64,000 nucleotides of DNA from Roseivirga sp. (GCA_029262895.1 JAJCYM010000045.1:62001-126000); one strand, 5' to 3'. Positions 41,924-51,122 are shown, counted from the first letter of the stretch. Notes: a model not told the origin generated them from the sequence alone. Program-made: numbers and translations.

Positions 41924-43093
41924 CTATTCTTGATCGTTAAATGGGTCTGAGAATTTTGGGTCACTGATAAAAGAAGTATCAGTGAAGGTGTTCATGAAAG
42001 CCACCAGCGCATCAATTTCATTTTGATTCAGATTCAATCTGCGAACCTGATCACCTTGGACTCTCAAGCGGTTATCCAGATTTGGGCTGTCCTGAATTCC
42101 GTTGTTGTAAAACTCAACCACTTCCCTTAATGTTCCGAACCTGCCATCGTGCATAAAAGGTCCAGTCAGGGCGATGTTTCTTAAGGAGGGCACCTTGAAT
42201 TCTCCGTTATCCTGATTTCTACCAGTTACACCACCAACTCCTAAATCGGTTAAAATGCCATCTAGTCCATTATTTCTAGCCTGATCTCCGGAAAAGGTAG
42301 CTGTTTCGTGGCAGTTGGAGCATTGGGTTCTACCACTGAAAAATAGCTGCTTACCCATGTTTTCCACCTGATTGAAGTTGTCGAAAGGCCTTCTTGGATC
42401 TCCGCCAGAAGCTGTTAAACCTGCATCAAATCGAGATTCAAATGAGACCATTGACCTCACAAATTGAGCAAGAGCTCTTGATATACGATCAGATGTCACT
42501 TCGGCTGTTCCAAAGGCATCTGTAAAAAGACCTTCGTAATAATCCTGCCCTTGAAGTTTGGTTACCAGTTCGTCCAGGGTCATACCCATTTCCACGGGAT
42601 CTTGAATAGGCATTAACACCTGCTCTTCCAACGAACTCGCACGTTCATCCCAGAAGAATCTGCCATTGTCATAGTACCGGGCATTTGATAGCCCCATAGA
42701 GTTTCTTCCTGTACGTCCGCCTTCAAATCCTTCACTCAATCGCTCTGGATCAGAAAATCCATTACCCTGAATATGGCAGGATGCACATGACTTGGTGTTA
42801 TTGGCCGAAACGTTTTTGTCGTAGAACAATACCCTTCCTAAGGTTGCTCCGGCATCCGTCACCTGGTTGTCGGCAGGGGTATTATCAATCTGCGCTACAT
42901 CACCATTTCTAAAGTGATTAGGCAAATCCGGGCTGGAGTAGTTATAGTATGCAGTAGGTAGATTTAGCACACCGGAATTGTCACCACTCACGATATCATC
43001 CAACTCTTCAACAGGGTCATCCGAATCTGATCCTTGGGAACATCCGAATGCTATCAATCCCATCAATCCAATTAAAAAAATAGACTTTTTCAT
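41924..43093 (-). CDS. di-haem cytochrome c peroxidase-like lipoprotein
   Basis: A 389-residue protein with a lipoprotein signal (LMGLIAFGCSQ, Cys18). Two c-type haem sites are visible: CASCH (about residue 98) and CSNCH (about 256). The sections SDPERLSEG, GRTGRNSMGLSNARYYD, FMHDGRFGTLREVVEFYNNG are typical of the MauG/CCP family that reduces peroxide in the periplasm. It is single and followed by a terminator. An acidic spacer follows the lipid anchor. Confidence 0.92.
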   Translation of the reverse strand: MKKSIFLIGLMGLIAFGCSQGSDSDDPVEELDDIVSGDNSGVLNLPTAYYNYSSPDLPNHFRNGDVAQIDNTPADNQVTDAGATLGRVLFYDKNVSANNTKSCASCHIQGNGFSDPERLSEGFEGGRTGRNSMGLSNARYYDNGRFFWDERASSLEEQVLMPIQDPVEMGMTLDELVTKLQGQDYYEGLFTDAFGTAEVTSDRISRALAQFVRSMVSFESRFDAGLTASGGDPRRPFDNFNQVENMGKQLFFSGRTQCSNCHETATFSGDQARNNGLDGILTDLGVGGVTGRNQDNGEFKVPSLRNIALTGPFMHDGRFGTLREVVEFYNNGIQDSPNLDNRLRVQGDQVRRLNLNQNEIDALVAFMNTFTDTSFISDPKFSDPFNDQE

Positions 43094-43153
43094 TTCGTTT
43101 GTTTAGTAGTTTGCTGGTTAAGCAATGCTGTAATTTTCAGGTAGAGGTTTGTA

Positions 43154-43696
43154 CTATTGTCCATCGCGTGGTGGAGGGCGATCCCCTGGTCGTCCCGGGC
43201 CTCTTCTGCCGTTAGGACCTCCTGGTGGCGGGCCACCTTGAATACCATCTCCTCTTTTAAGTACATCTAAAATTATTTTATCAAATTTCCTCTTTTGCTC
43301 TTCGTTCAAAACTTTCCTCATTTTTGAGAAATGATCAAACGTTTCTAATTCCAGGGCTTCCTGGAGTTCTCCTATCTGCCCGGCCGATGCTGCTGCCTCT
43401 TCTCTGGCACCTTCTTTCTGCCAAAGTGTGTGCAGCTTGCTTCTTTCATCATGAGACTTGTTCCGAATTTGCCTGGTGTTTTGGAAATGCTCCTCCCTCA
43501 GAATTTGAATCTTTTGAACTTGCTCGTCCGTCAAATTCAGCTCCTTTTCTAATAAATCGCGGCCTGGTGCTGGCCCTCCCTTGCGAGGTCCTTTGCCATT
43601 TTTACCTAACCATAGTAGGGTTAAGGTGGCTGTATTTAGTAGAATCAGGGCTAGCACAACCCATCCCATCAATTTGTTCTTTCTTAGGTAGTCCAT
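43154..43696 (-). CDS. Spy/CpxP-like periplasmic protein with TM anchor
   Basis: A 180-residue protein with an N-terminal membrane helix (residues 11-31) and a helical domain containing LNLTDEQVQKIQILREEHF (split by the LTxxQ motif) and LNEEQKRKF, the second LTxxQ-like motif. The C-terminus is Gly/Pro/Arg-rich and likely disordered. Such proteins act as heavy-metal or envelope-stress sensors or chaperones. It lies 2 nt after the small membrane gene and belongs with the ECF sigma operon. Confidence 0.8.
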   Translation of the reverse strand: MDYLRKNKLMGWVVLALILLNTATLTLLWLGKNGKGPRKGGPAPGRDLLEKELNLTDEQVQKIQILREEHFQNTRQIRNKSHDERSKLHTLWQKEGAREEAAASAGQIGELQEALELETFDHFSKMRKVLNEEQKRKFDKIILDVLKRGDGIQGGPPPGGPNGRRGPGRPGDRPPPRDGQ

Positions 43697-43698
43697 GA

Positions 43699-44037
43699 TT
43701 AATAGTTGTTTAGATATTCGTAATCATCACTTCCTGAGAAATATTCCTGTGCCAATGATTCAATCTGATCTTCTCTGCTCGTAGATGCCACGTCTGTATC
43801 TTGAGTGAGAGTAAAAAATGTGAACACATTAAACACTGCGAACAATGCCAATAAGGCTACGTTTAACCTTAGGTTGCTTATGAAAGCAAAGCGTGGGTTC
43901 GGGGCTTGCAACAGCTCTCTTTCCATCCTCGCTTCCAGTCTACGATAGAAAAACGGCTTGGCCTCTGCTTTACCCAACCCCCCCAGACTATTTAATGTCT
44001 CGGCAATTTTATTTTCTATTTTTTCTTCCTGTTTCAT
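43699..44037 (-). CDS. small single-pass membrane protein, likely anti-sigma
   Basis: A 112-residue protein from the ATG at 44037. A cytoplasmic N-terminal part (residues 1-60) is followed by one membrane helix (about 62-84, VALLALFAVFNVFTFF) and a short acidic periplasmic tail. Its position directly after the ECF sigma factor gene and its topology match anti-sigma factors, although no zinc motif (HxxxCxxC) is present. The assignment is contextual. Confidence 0.65.
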   Translation of the reverse strand: MKQEEKIENKIAETLNSLGGLGKAEAKPFFYRRLEARMERELLQAPNPRFAFISNLRLNVALLALFAVFNVFTFFTLTQDTDVASTSREDQIESLAQEYFSGSDDYEYLNNY

Positions 44038-44079
44038 ATGTCTTAGAGCTTTAGATGTCAAGCGTTTACAAAACTTGTG

Positions 44080-44661
44080 CTATTGCTTAAAATTTTTTTC
44101 ATAATAATTCCTCAAACTCTTTTGGAGGTTTTTTTTGGCCCTGAACATCAGTGATTCGACCGATGCAATACTGGTATTCAGTACATCTGCAATTTCCTGA
44201 TAGGGCAGACCTTCTACTTTGTGCAGCGTAAAAGCTGCTTTTTGACTTTCAGGCAATTCATTCATTGCTGTGAAAAGCGTTTTGGCATGTTCCTTATTTT
44301 CCAGAATTACTCCCGGATGTTCAAAACTTGCATGCTTAGTGTTTTCATAATCCTGGTCTCCCCCCGATAGAGAAGACAAAAAGGCGAAACGTTTTTTACG
44401 CTTCTGTTTACGAATAAGCTCCAGAGATTTGGTGGTGGCAATGCGGTAAATCCAAGTAGATAGTTTAGCATCCCCTCTAAAAGAACTCACGGATTTGTAG
44501 ATTTCTATAAAAACGTCTTGTGCAGTTTCTTCAGCGTCTTCTTCGTTCTGAAGAAAGCCGAGACAAGTATTATAAACCTTATGCTGATAAGTGTCAACCA
44601 ACTGACGGAAGGCTGATTCAGAGCCCTTTTGAAGAGACGATATGAGATCGCTGTCGCTCAA
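44080..44661 (-). CDS. ECF-type RNA polymerase sigma factor
   Basis: A 193-residue sigma-70 family protein. Region 2 spans residues about 15-90 (AEETAQDVFIEIYKSVSSF, SWIYRIATTKSLELIRK) and region 4 about 125-180 (PYQEIADVLNTSIASVESLMFRAKKNL). It begins with a TTG at 44661; no in-frame ATG precedes the conserved part. The following genes encode a likely anti-sigma protein and a Spy-like protein, so it probably governs an envelope-stress response. A second Spy-like gene lies upstream. Confidence 0.9.
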   Translation of the reverse strand: MSDSDLISSLQKGSESAFRQLVDTYQHKVYNTCLGFLQNEEDAEETAQDVFIEIYKSVSSFRGDAKLSTWIYRIATTKSLELIRKQKRKKRFAFLSSLSGGDQDYENTKHASFEHPGVILENKEHAKTLFTAMNELPESQKAAFTLHKVEGLPYQEIADVLNTSIASVESLMFRAKKNLQKSLRNYYEKNFKQ

Positions 44662-44921
44662 AACTGTAGTTTCATTTTTTTGGTTGTAGCAAAATGTGGA
44701 CAGCCTTTGCTTTTAGGTTCTGTATCACGTTATAAAAACGCGGAGCTTCAATTTTACCCAACCTGTCTGTTGCTATCTTTTTTAGTTGAGTTATTGAGTC
44801 GGTGAAAGGGAAGCTTAACCGGGTTTAATAAAATGGTCAATCCTTGGTGAGAATTACTTTTGCCTATTAGGCTATGGAGTCTGCAGAGTAACTTCGACTA
44901 CCAGCAGAATTGAAAAGGGTT

Positions 44922-44951
44922 ATGCGTAACCTCAATATTGAGGTTACGCAT
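44922..44951. repeat. perfect 30-bp palindrome
   Basis: 15-bp arms meet without a spacer (arm ATGCGTAACCTCAAT). It lies 36 nt downstream of the Spy-like gene stop, so it could terminate that transcript, although the following T-run is weak. The rest of 44662-44987 holds no gene that I can see. Confidence 0.75.
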
Positions 44952-44987
44952 CGGGTATTCATAAATATAAAACTCGATCTTGAATCT

Positions 44988-45494
44988 TTATCTTCCTCTG
45001 CCTTGCTGAGGCCCCTTTCCCTTTGGTCCTTGTCCAGGCCCTTTGCCAGCATGGTTATTGAAAAACACAAGTTGCTCTTCAGTCAGTATTTGCTTGATTT
45101 CCTGTCCTGTGGCCACTTTGAGCTTCATCAGTTCAGTTTTAATGGCACCTACCTCTTCGATCACTTTGTTTACTGCATTTGCATTATAATCTTCAGATGT
45201 AGTCAAGGTTCTAAGTCTTGCCTCCTTTTCTCCAACCTGGTTTTTCAAGGGTAGTGCTGCCTTCTCAGACTTAAGGCGAATAGCCTTCATTTGTTCTTTC
45301 TGCTCTTCCGTGAGCCCCGGAATCCTTGGTCCTTTTTGACCTTGCTCCCCTTGCGAACCTCTTTGATGCATTTCTGCCTTTCCTTCCTGTCCTTTTGGTG
45401 GGCCATCAGGCCGTTGTGCATTCAATGCTGAACCGCCTACAATCATAAACATCATTATGATAAAACTGATAAACTTGATTTTTTGAACTTTCAT
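44988..45494 (-). CDS. Spy/CpxP-like secreted protein
   Basis: A 168-residue protein with a signal peptide (about residues 1-26, ending ALNAQ), a Gly/Gln-rich spacer, and a helical region with LTEEQKEQMKAIRLKSEKA and ILTEEQLVFFNNH, both LTxxQ-type motifs. The C-terminus is Gly/Pro/Lys-rich. Related to the Spy-like gene at 43154 in layout but soluble. It is probably under the same stress circuit. Confidence 0.8.
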   Translation of the reverse strand: MKVQKIKFISFIIMMFMIVGGSALNAQRPDGPPKGQEGKAEMHQRGSQGEQGQKGPRIPGLTEEQKEQMKAIRLKSEKAALPLKNQVGEKEARLRTLTTSEDYNANAVNKVIEEVGAIKTELMKLKVATGQEIKQILTEEQLVFFNNHAGKGPGQGPKGKGPQQGRGR

Positions 45495-45687
45495 AACATA
45501 TAATTTTTTGTTTTCGAATCTGTTTGAGGGTTTAGATGCGAGGTGCTCGCGAAAACTTGCGGAGGGAATTGTTAAAAGCTGTTAAAAGGAGTTCTGGTCC
45601 TTTTAAGTGGGTTGTATTTTTCGATAGGCCAACCAATATCATTATTACTGGAGAGGATTGAGTCTAGAATTGCCTGCCCTTATAAAC

Positions 45688-45792
45688 TGTCATTGCGAGG
45701 CACGAAATCCGTCCGTTCAAGACCTAGGCTGCCCAGAACAGACAGATTGCCACATCACCTTCCGCTATGCTACAGGTTCTTCGCAATGACAG
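45688..45792. repeat. 105-bp REP-like inverted repeat element
   Basis: Perfect 12-bp terminal arms, CTGTCATTGCGA at 45688-45699 and TCGCAATGACAG at 45781-45792, flank an internal sequence with GAGGCACGAA. The core GAGGCACGAA also occurs in the duplication at 39.9-40.2 kb. The remainder of 45495-45920 holds no recognised gene. Confidence 0.75.
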
Positions 45793-45920
45793 GTACAATT
45801 TGGCCGTCATTTGCCGCCCTCGTTTGTATGCTCACAAACGAACTGAGGTAGTTTTATAAACTCTCTATTTCAAAGAAGGATGTTTGTGAAGACACAAACA
45901 TTGGCCCAATATACCCTGAA

Positions 45921-46787
45921 CTACTGATTATTGATCTTGTCGTTTTCACCCCATCGTGGAGCAATGGATACCGCGTTTACCTTGACATCAAAGCCCTCTC
46001 GCTCTATGATATCGGTATACTGAGGCCAGTTGGCAGGTGGTTCCATGGTCTGTCCGGGCTTCAGCACCTTGAGTTCAGCATATTTAGCCTTGATCTCTCC
46101 CCAAGTAGTTTGAGACCAGCTTTCTTCAGAATAAACAGTGAGTGGTGTTTCCAATAGGGGCCCGGAAACAGCTTTGCCCACAAGGGGCCACCAGGTACTT
46201 TCCGTTTCGCGATCCCAGAATACAAAACCGTCCATGCCATCCCATACTTCCGGATCGAAGTAGGTATAGCCACTCAGGGCGAAGGTGAACTCTCTGCCAT
46301 CAATCACTCTGTGATAAATGGCACCGAGGTCTGCCAGGATGCAATAGGCTGCCATCACTGGCTTACCATCAACTATATCATTGACCACTTCATGCTTTGT
46401 AAGTAGGTCTATTCCATAGGCACGTACATCGTCATTTATTCTAAGCAGTAGAAAACGAGCGGAGTCAGGATAGATTTCATCGGCCTCCTGAGCACTGATA
46501 AATTCCGGCTCGATAAGCGCCATAAACCCTTCACGGCCTATGCCATAGTGATATTGCTCATCTTTGAGCGTGGTATTGGTAATGTCAAAATGAGAAGTAG
46601 AATCTTTACCTCCGTAGAGATACTTGCGTCCGTCTTTTTCGAAGAATTTCCCATTTTTATAGGCCAGGGGCCTGTTGTTTTGAGCAAGTACTTCTCCCGT
46701 ATTATCAGCAAGATTTTTTTCTTCCTTAGCACTATTGCAAGCAAATAGGAAAGAAGAAAAAAGCAGTATCACAATGGTATTTCTCAT
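45921..46787 (-). CDS. DUF3179 lipoprotein
   Basis: A 288-residue protein with a lipoprotein signal (LLFSSFLFACNS, Cys17). The DUF3179 features are ARAYGIDLLTKHEVVNDIVDGKPVMAAYCIL (seen as YGIDLLTKHEVVND and GKPVMAAYCILA), FALSGYTYFD and ESTWWPLVGKAVSGPL. The Cys in AAYCILA is at the position usually occupied by Cys in the family. Function of DUF3179 is unknown; extracytoplasmic location is inferred from the signal. Confidence 0.88.
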   Translation of the reverse strand: MRNTIVILLFSSFLFACNSAKEEKNLADNTGEVLAQNNRPLAYKNGKFFEKDGRKYLYGGKDSTSHFDITNTTLKDEQYHYGIGREGFMALIEPEFISAQEADEIYPDSARFLLLRINDDVRAYGIDLLTKHEVVNDIVDGKPVMAAYCILADLGAIYHRVIDGREFTFALSGYTYFDPEVWDGMDGFVFWDRETESTWWPLVGKAVSGPLLETPLTVYSEESWSQTTWGEIKAKYAELKVLKPGQTMEPPANWPQYTDIIEREGFDVKVNAVSIAPRWGENDKINNQ

Positions 46788-46913
46788 GTCTTTGAAATTT
46801 GTGTGGGTCTAATATCCGAAATTACAAATATTTGGAAGGTCGTGTGAAAGTTATATGAGGTGAGAATTTATTGGATAAGCTGAGAATGTTAAGTTTGAAA
46901 TAAAATAAGAAAT

Positions 46914-47471
46914 ATGTCTGCCACTGCTTCCAATATGATCCCTTTGGGTACGAAAGCACCTGATTTCAAACTTCTGGACACTATCTCTGGTGAGTACAGG
47001 TCACTTTTAGATTTAAGATCTGAAACCGCTACGGTCATTATGTTTATCTGTAATCACTGCCCCTTTGTCAAGCATGTAGATCAGGGAATAGTGGCTTTGG
47101 CCAAGGAATACCAGGGAAAAGGAGTGGCATTTATTGCGATTAGCTCTAACGATGTGGACAACTATCCGCAGGACGCGCCTCATTTAATGACGGTTGAGGC
47201 TGAAAAGGTGGGTTACACTTTTCCTTACCTCTATGATGAAACCCAGGAAGTGGCTAAGGCCTATGAGGCTGCGTGCACCCCTGATTTTTACGTTTTTGAT
47301 AAAGATCTGGCTTGCGTTTATCGCGGACAACTGGATGATTCCAGACCTGGAAATGGCAAGCCAGGTTCGGGTAAGGACCTTAGAAATGCACTGGATGAAG
47401 TACTGGAAGGTAAAACGATAAGCGCTCCACAAATTCCGAGTATTGGTTGTAATATTAAGTGGAAGCTTTAA
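46914..47471 (+). CDS. thioredoxin-like redoxin (AhpC/TSA type)
   Basis: A 185-residue redoxin. MIPLGTKAPDFKL begins the fold, MFICNHCPFVKH carries a CxxC site (Cys-Asn-His-Cys, about residues 45-48), and CTPDFYVFDKDL holds the cis-Pro. No signal peptide, so it is cytoplasmic. It is a peroxiredoxin-like thioredoxin-family protein of the type with a C-terminal IGCNIKW motif. Its 3' end overlaps the convergent ABC gene by 17 nt. Confidence 0.9.
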   Translation: MSATASNMIPLGTKAPDFKLLDTISGEYRSLLDLRSETATVIMFICNHCPFVKHVDQGIVALAKEYQGKGVAFIAISSNDVDNYPQDAPHLMTVEAEKVGYTFPYLYDETQEVAKAYEAACTPDFYVFDKDLACVYRGQLDDSRPGNGKPGSGKDLRNALDEVLEGKTISAPQIPSIGCNIKWKL

Positions 47472-48138
47472 AACCAATTGAGGTAGATAGGTATTTGAGA
47501 TAGCCGTGCTGAACTAATTGTTGTTCATTGTTCTCTATTGATTTAAGTGTTCCCGCTTCCATAATCAAAACTCGATCAGCCAATTCTAGAATAGGTCCAT
47601 ATAGATGATCGCTGATGAGAATTCCTTTGTTACGGGATTCTTTGCGAATCAATTCGGTCATTATTTCAACATTTAATGGAGACAGACCAGTAAAGGGTTC
47701 ATCGAAGATTATGAATCTTGATTTAGAGTAGAGTAGTACCATCACTTCAAGCATTCTTCTCTGACCAATAGACAGGGAACGTACCCGCACGCTGTCATCA
47801 CTTTCGATGAGCTTTGAAATGTTGTCACGCTTATCGACACTGATATCAAAATGGAAAAGAACCTCATTGATTTTTGTGGAATCGAACAAAAACCCATTTT
47901 GAGGGAGTAACTGGAGTAGTTGGTTTGCGGAAGGTGTTTTGCTCCGACTCCCATCAATTCTTAAGTTAATATAATCCGGTTTTATCAGACCGAACATTGA
48001 CTTAAAGAGGGTAGACTTACCAGAGCCGTTTCTTCCCAAAACGCCTACAATTTCGTTTGTAGTTAAGGATAAATAGACGCCTGAAAGAATGGTCTTTTCA
48101 CCTACTGAATAATATGCGCTATCAACTTCTAACTTCAT
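47455..48138 (-). CDS. ABC transporter ATP-binding protein
   Basis: A 227-residue ABC ATPase from the ATG at 48138; the frame upstream overlaps the membrane gene. Walker A GRNGSGKST, signature LSIGQRR (in place of LSGGQ) and Walker B FIIFDEPF are visible. The preceding small membrane gene ends 8 nt upstream and is a likely partner. Substrate unknown. Confidence 0.88.
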   Translation of the reverse strand: MKLEVDSAYYSVGEKTILSGVYLSLTTNEIVGVLGRNGSGKSTLFKSMFGLIKPDYINLRIDGSRSKTPSANQLLQLLPQNGFLFDSTKINEVLFHFDISVDKRDNISKLIESDDSVRVRSLSIGQRRMLEVMVLLYSKSRFIIFDEPFTGLSPLNVEIMTELIRKESRNKGILISDHLYGPILELADRVLIMEAGTLKSIENNEQQLVQHGYLKYLSTSIGFKAST

Positions 48139-48146
48139 TGTTTTTG

Positions 48147-48443
48147 TTAACTGGTCAAAACCAATAAAATCAGCATTAGTGCTAAATCTAAAAACCAAGC
48201 CATGGCAAACAAGCTTAGTTTTCTTAGACCCAGGTTCATAAAAAATGCGAGACGATGAGATTCAACTTTGTCGAAATAGAGATAGATTAAAAGGTATTGG
48301 AGCAGCTTTAAAAAGGTCAAAACTCCTATATACTCTTTGGGCATAAAAAACAGATTGAGGTATATGGTGACCAGGTGAAACCCCAGAAATACCCCTGAAG
48401 CCTGTTTGTAAAAAAGTAATATGATTCTGGGGTAAGATTTCAA
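48147..48443 (-). CDS. small membrane protein beside the ABC ATPase
   Basis: A 98-residue protein with three hydrophobic segments (about 20-35, 40-56, 75-96). No family was recognised. The short gap to the ATPase gene suggests a two-gene unit; it is small for a permease, so it may be an accessory part. Confidence 0.6.
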   Translation of the reverse strand: MKSYPRIILLFYKQASGVFLGFHLVTIYLNLFFMPKEYIGVLTFLKLLQYLLIYLYFDKVESHRLAFFMNLGLRKLSLFAMAWFLDLALMLILLVLTS

Positions 48444-48566
48444 ACTTAGGATGTTGCACTTGGTGGACTCAATAATTAAGCCATATATTGATTCAGTCCT
48501 GAGCGGCTTTAAAAGGGAAACCCTAAAAAGTCATTAGACTCACCAACTACCAATTCCCGTTCCCGA

Positions 48567-49538
48567 TCACTTTTTATTCGCAATCGCTTTAATAATCACA
48601 CCAGAGTGTACACGGGTATTTTCTATAAACAGCGTACTCGTTTGCAAGCCAGCAGTAATTACGCCAGCGACATAGACATTGGGCAAGGGGGTCTCAAATG
48701 TCTCTTGATTATGAATTGGTGTTTTGAATTCGTTGTCAGCAATAGGTAGACCCAACGATTCAAAGAAGCTGTAATTGGGCTTGTAGCCAGTCATAGCTAA
48801 TACAAAGTCATTTTCAAGGGTCAACTCACCATCGGGGGTTTCTAGGACTACCTCACATTCTCTAATCTCCTTCACGGTAGTATCGAAGTAAGCATCAATA
48901 TCTCCAGCTTTGATCCTATTTTCTATGTTGGGTTTGATCCAGTATTTCACTTTCGGATAAATTTCCGATTCCCGGATGGCCATGGTTACTTTAGCACCCT
49001 TGTAGTAAGTTTCTAAGGCCACATCACAAGCCGAGTTTGCAGCACCGATAACCATTAGGTTTTGATTTACATAAGGGTGGGGCTCGTCATAAAAATGTTT
49101 GACTTTTGGCAACTCTTCTCCGGGGATATTGAGCAGGCGGGGAGTATCATAAAAACCGGTGGCGACTATTACTGAATCAGCCGTGAATTGTCCTTTGGTA
49201 GTATCAATTTGATACACTCCATCTTTGCCTGGCTTCATTCCCACTACCTGAGTGTACAATTGGATGTTTAAGTCCCAACTATCGAGTACCCTCCTAAAGT
49301 ATTCCAATGCTTCTCTTCGGGTAGGTTTGTCGCTATGTGCGATAAACGGAACTCCTCCGATCTCAAGGAGATTGGAAGTTGAAAAGAAGGTCATGTTGGT
49401 AGGGAAATTGTAAAGTGAATTTACCAAAACTCCTTTCTCAAGAATAATGTATTTAAGACCCGCCTTTTTGGCTTCAATGGCACAGTTAAGGCCAATCGGT
49501 CCACCGCCAATAATTACTAAATCATAGTGATTTTGCAT
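48567..49538 (-). CDS. ypdA: YpdA-type putative bacillithiol disulfide reductase
   Basis: A 323-residue flavoprotein. FAD site DLVIIGGGPIGLNCAIEA (residues 6-23), NAD(P)H site MVIGAANSACDVALE (about 165-179), and the FATGFYDTPRLLNIPGE-type section fit YpdA/Bdr. It lacks the CxxC of thioredoxin reductases, as expected of YpdA. It is proposed to reduce oxidised bacillithiol in organisms that make this thiol, which includes many Bacteroidota. It is transcribed singly. Confidence 0.88.
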   Translation of the reverse strand: MQNHYDLVIIGGGPIGLNCAIEAKKAGLKYIILEKGVLVNSLYNFPTNMTFFSTSNLLEIGGVPFIAHSDKPTRREALEYFRRVLDSWDLNIQLYTQVVGMKPGKDGVYQIDTTKGQFTADSVIVATGFYDTPRLLNIPGEELPKVKHFYDEPHPYVNQNLMVIGAANSACDVALETYYKGAKVTMAIRESEIYPKVKYWIKPNIENRIKAGDIDAYFDTTVKEIRECEVVLETPDGELTLENDFVLAMTGYKPNYSFFESLGLPIADNEFKTPIHNQETFETPLPNVYVAGVITAGLQTSTLFIENTRVHSGVIIKAIANKK

Positions 49539-49615
49539 TCAGAATAAACTCGTGCGAGCATTAGAAAGTTCAACCGAAATTATTCAAAAAATAAAATTCG
49601 ATAATCAATTGCGGG

Positions 49616-50197
49616 TCAATCTAGTGCAGACAGAGCAACTTCCACAATTTGGTCCAGCTCATTTTCAGAAATATCTCCTTTGCTAATAACCCTAAGGCCA
49701 CTGACTGTGCTGAAAATGAATTGAGCCAGGGTTTGACTTGAGTGTTTGCTGGCAATTTCACCAGCCTCCTGGCCTTCTTTAATAATCTCGGCCAGCACTG
49801 CTTCAATTTTTTTACGATGTTGTGTGACCAGTGAGTTAACTGACTCGTCACAGTTGGCCAATTCGGAGGTTGAATTGACTATAAAGCAACCTCTTCGATC
49901 TATATCATCGATGGCTTCATTGATCGTATAATGAAGAAACTGCCGAATGATTTGAAGTGCTGACTTATCTGACCTGATTTCATTTAAAAGCCAGGAAGAA
50001 GCATGCTTGCGATAACGTTCCACAGACTTGAGATAGAGATTATGCTTATCTCCCCAGGTATCATAAAGGCTTGCTCTATTAATACCCAGTCCATCTACTA
50101 AGTCCTGAATGGAAGTGGCATTGTATCCTTTGGCCCAGAAAATATCCAGTGCCTTATCCAATACCTCGATTTCGTCAAAATTCTTCTTCCTGGCCAT
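49616..50197 (-). CDS. TetR/AcrR family regulator
   Basis: A 193-residue protein with an N-terminal HTH (residues 8-52: ALDIFWAKGYNATSIQDLVD, then GINRASLYDTWGDKHNLY) and a C-terminal ligand domain of the kind in TetR_C_16-type proteins (IVNSTSELANCD). It lies next to an SDR gene whose upstream region has two copies of an operator-like motif, so it probably represses that gene. The ligand is unknown. Confidence 0.9.
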   Translation of the reverse strand: MARKKNFDEIEVLDKALDIFWAKGYNATSIQDLVDGLGINRASLYDTWGDKHNLYLKSVERYRKHASSWLLNEIRSDKSALQIIRQFLHYTINEAIDDIDRRGCFIVNSTSELANCDESVNSLVTQHRKKIEAVLAEIIKEGQEAGEIASKHSSQTLAQFIFSTVSGLRVISKGDISENELDQIVEVALSALD

Positions 50198-50308
50198 AAT
50201 CGGATTTTTATTTCCGAGCTACTTCCTTTTCAGGAAGCTTACTCAGATTTTGTCGATAATCTCCTATTCAGGTGATTAAAGGTAACCGATCGTTCTAGTA
50301 TTATCAAA

Positions 50309-51061
50309 TTAGATGTTGGCAACACCCCCATCAACAAGAAGTTCTTCTCCCAGAACATAGGAAGAATCATCCGAAGCAAGGAATAAAATGGCCTTGGCGA
50401 TTTCTTCTCCCGTCCCAAACCTCTTCATCGGAACCATTTGTGAGAAGCCTTCAGCCATGCCAGCCATTTCTTGTTCTGTCAATCCCATTTTATTGAATAG
50501 AGGAGTTTCTATTGGACCAGGGCTAACTACGTTTACACGGATACCTTTAGGGGCAAGTTCAGCAGACAAAGTCCTGGCGAAATTTCTAACTGCTCCCTTG
50601 GTTGCAGAGTACACCGACATGTTCTCAAAACCCTTGTGTACCACTGCAGATGCCGTAAGTACTATTGACCCACCTCCGGTCATTAGTGGCTCAAGCTTCT
50701 GAATTGTAAAGAAGAGCCCTTTTACGTTGGTGTTGAAATGGGCGTCAAAGAAAGCCTCATCTGATTGGGCAAGAGGAGCCAGCCATGCAATGCCTGCATT
50801 GGCGATAAGAATGTCAATTTTTCCAAAATCCTTTTTTAATGTTTCAGCCAAAGCGCTGATTTCACTGAGTTTTGATGAATCAGACTGGATTGCGGTCAAT
50901 CGGTCATTGTTGATCTCCGCTGCTGCGGCATCCAACGTTTCCTTAGTTCTTCCTGTGATAATTACTCTTGCTCCTTCTTCAATAAATGTTTTTGCTGTAG
51001 CCAAACCTATACCAGTACTTCCACCGGTAATCACAGCTACTTTTTCTGTAAGTTTTGTCAT
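50309..51061 (-). CDS. SDR family oxidoreductase
   Basis: A 250-residue short-chain dehydrogenase. Cofactor motif TGGSTGIG (residues 12-19), structural NAGIAWL (about 88-94), and the catalytic Tyr-x-x-x-Lys in YSATKGA (about 150-156), with the Ser in LTASAV. TGRT after beta-2 favours NADP(H). Substrate unknown. It is transcribed upstream of the TetR gene and probably regulated by it. Confidence 0.92.
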   Translation of the reverse strand: MTKLTEKVAVITGGSTGIGLATAKTFIEEGARVIITGRTKETLDAAAAEINNDRLTAIQSDSSKLSEISALAETLKKDFGKIDILIANAGIAWLAPLAQSDEAFFDAHFNTNVKGLFFTIQKLEPLMTGGGSIVLTASAVVHKGFENMSVYSATKGAVRNFARTLSAELAPKGIRVNVVSPGPIETPLFNKMGLTEQEMAGMAEGFSQMVPMKRFGTGEEIAKAILFLASDDSSYVLGEELLVDGGVANI

Positions 51062-51072
51062 TGTTGTTTTAT

Positions 51073-51122
51073 TAGAATGATTGTTCCAAAATTATGTATA
51101 AAATAATAGAACGTTCATTCTA
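51073..51122. promoter_or_regulatory. paired TetR-type operator candidates
   Basis: A 16-bp motif occurs twice in opposite orientation: TAGAATGATTGTTCCA at 51073-51088, and, on the minus strand of 51107-51122, TAGAATGAACGTTCTA. The second is nearly palindromic. Both precede the SDR start at 51061. Confidence 0.55.

Noticed and set aside
46937-46949. Sequence GATCCCTTTGGGT resembling a double-hairpin element
   Set aside because: It lies in the redoxin gene and encodes the conserved MIPLG residues; the second hairpin is absent, so the match is chance.
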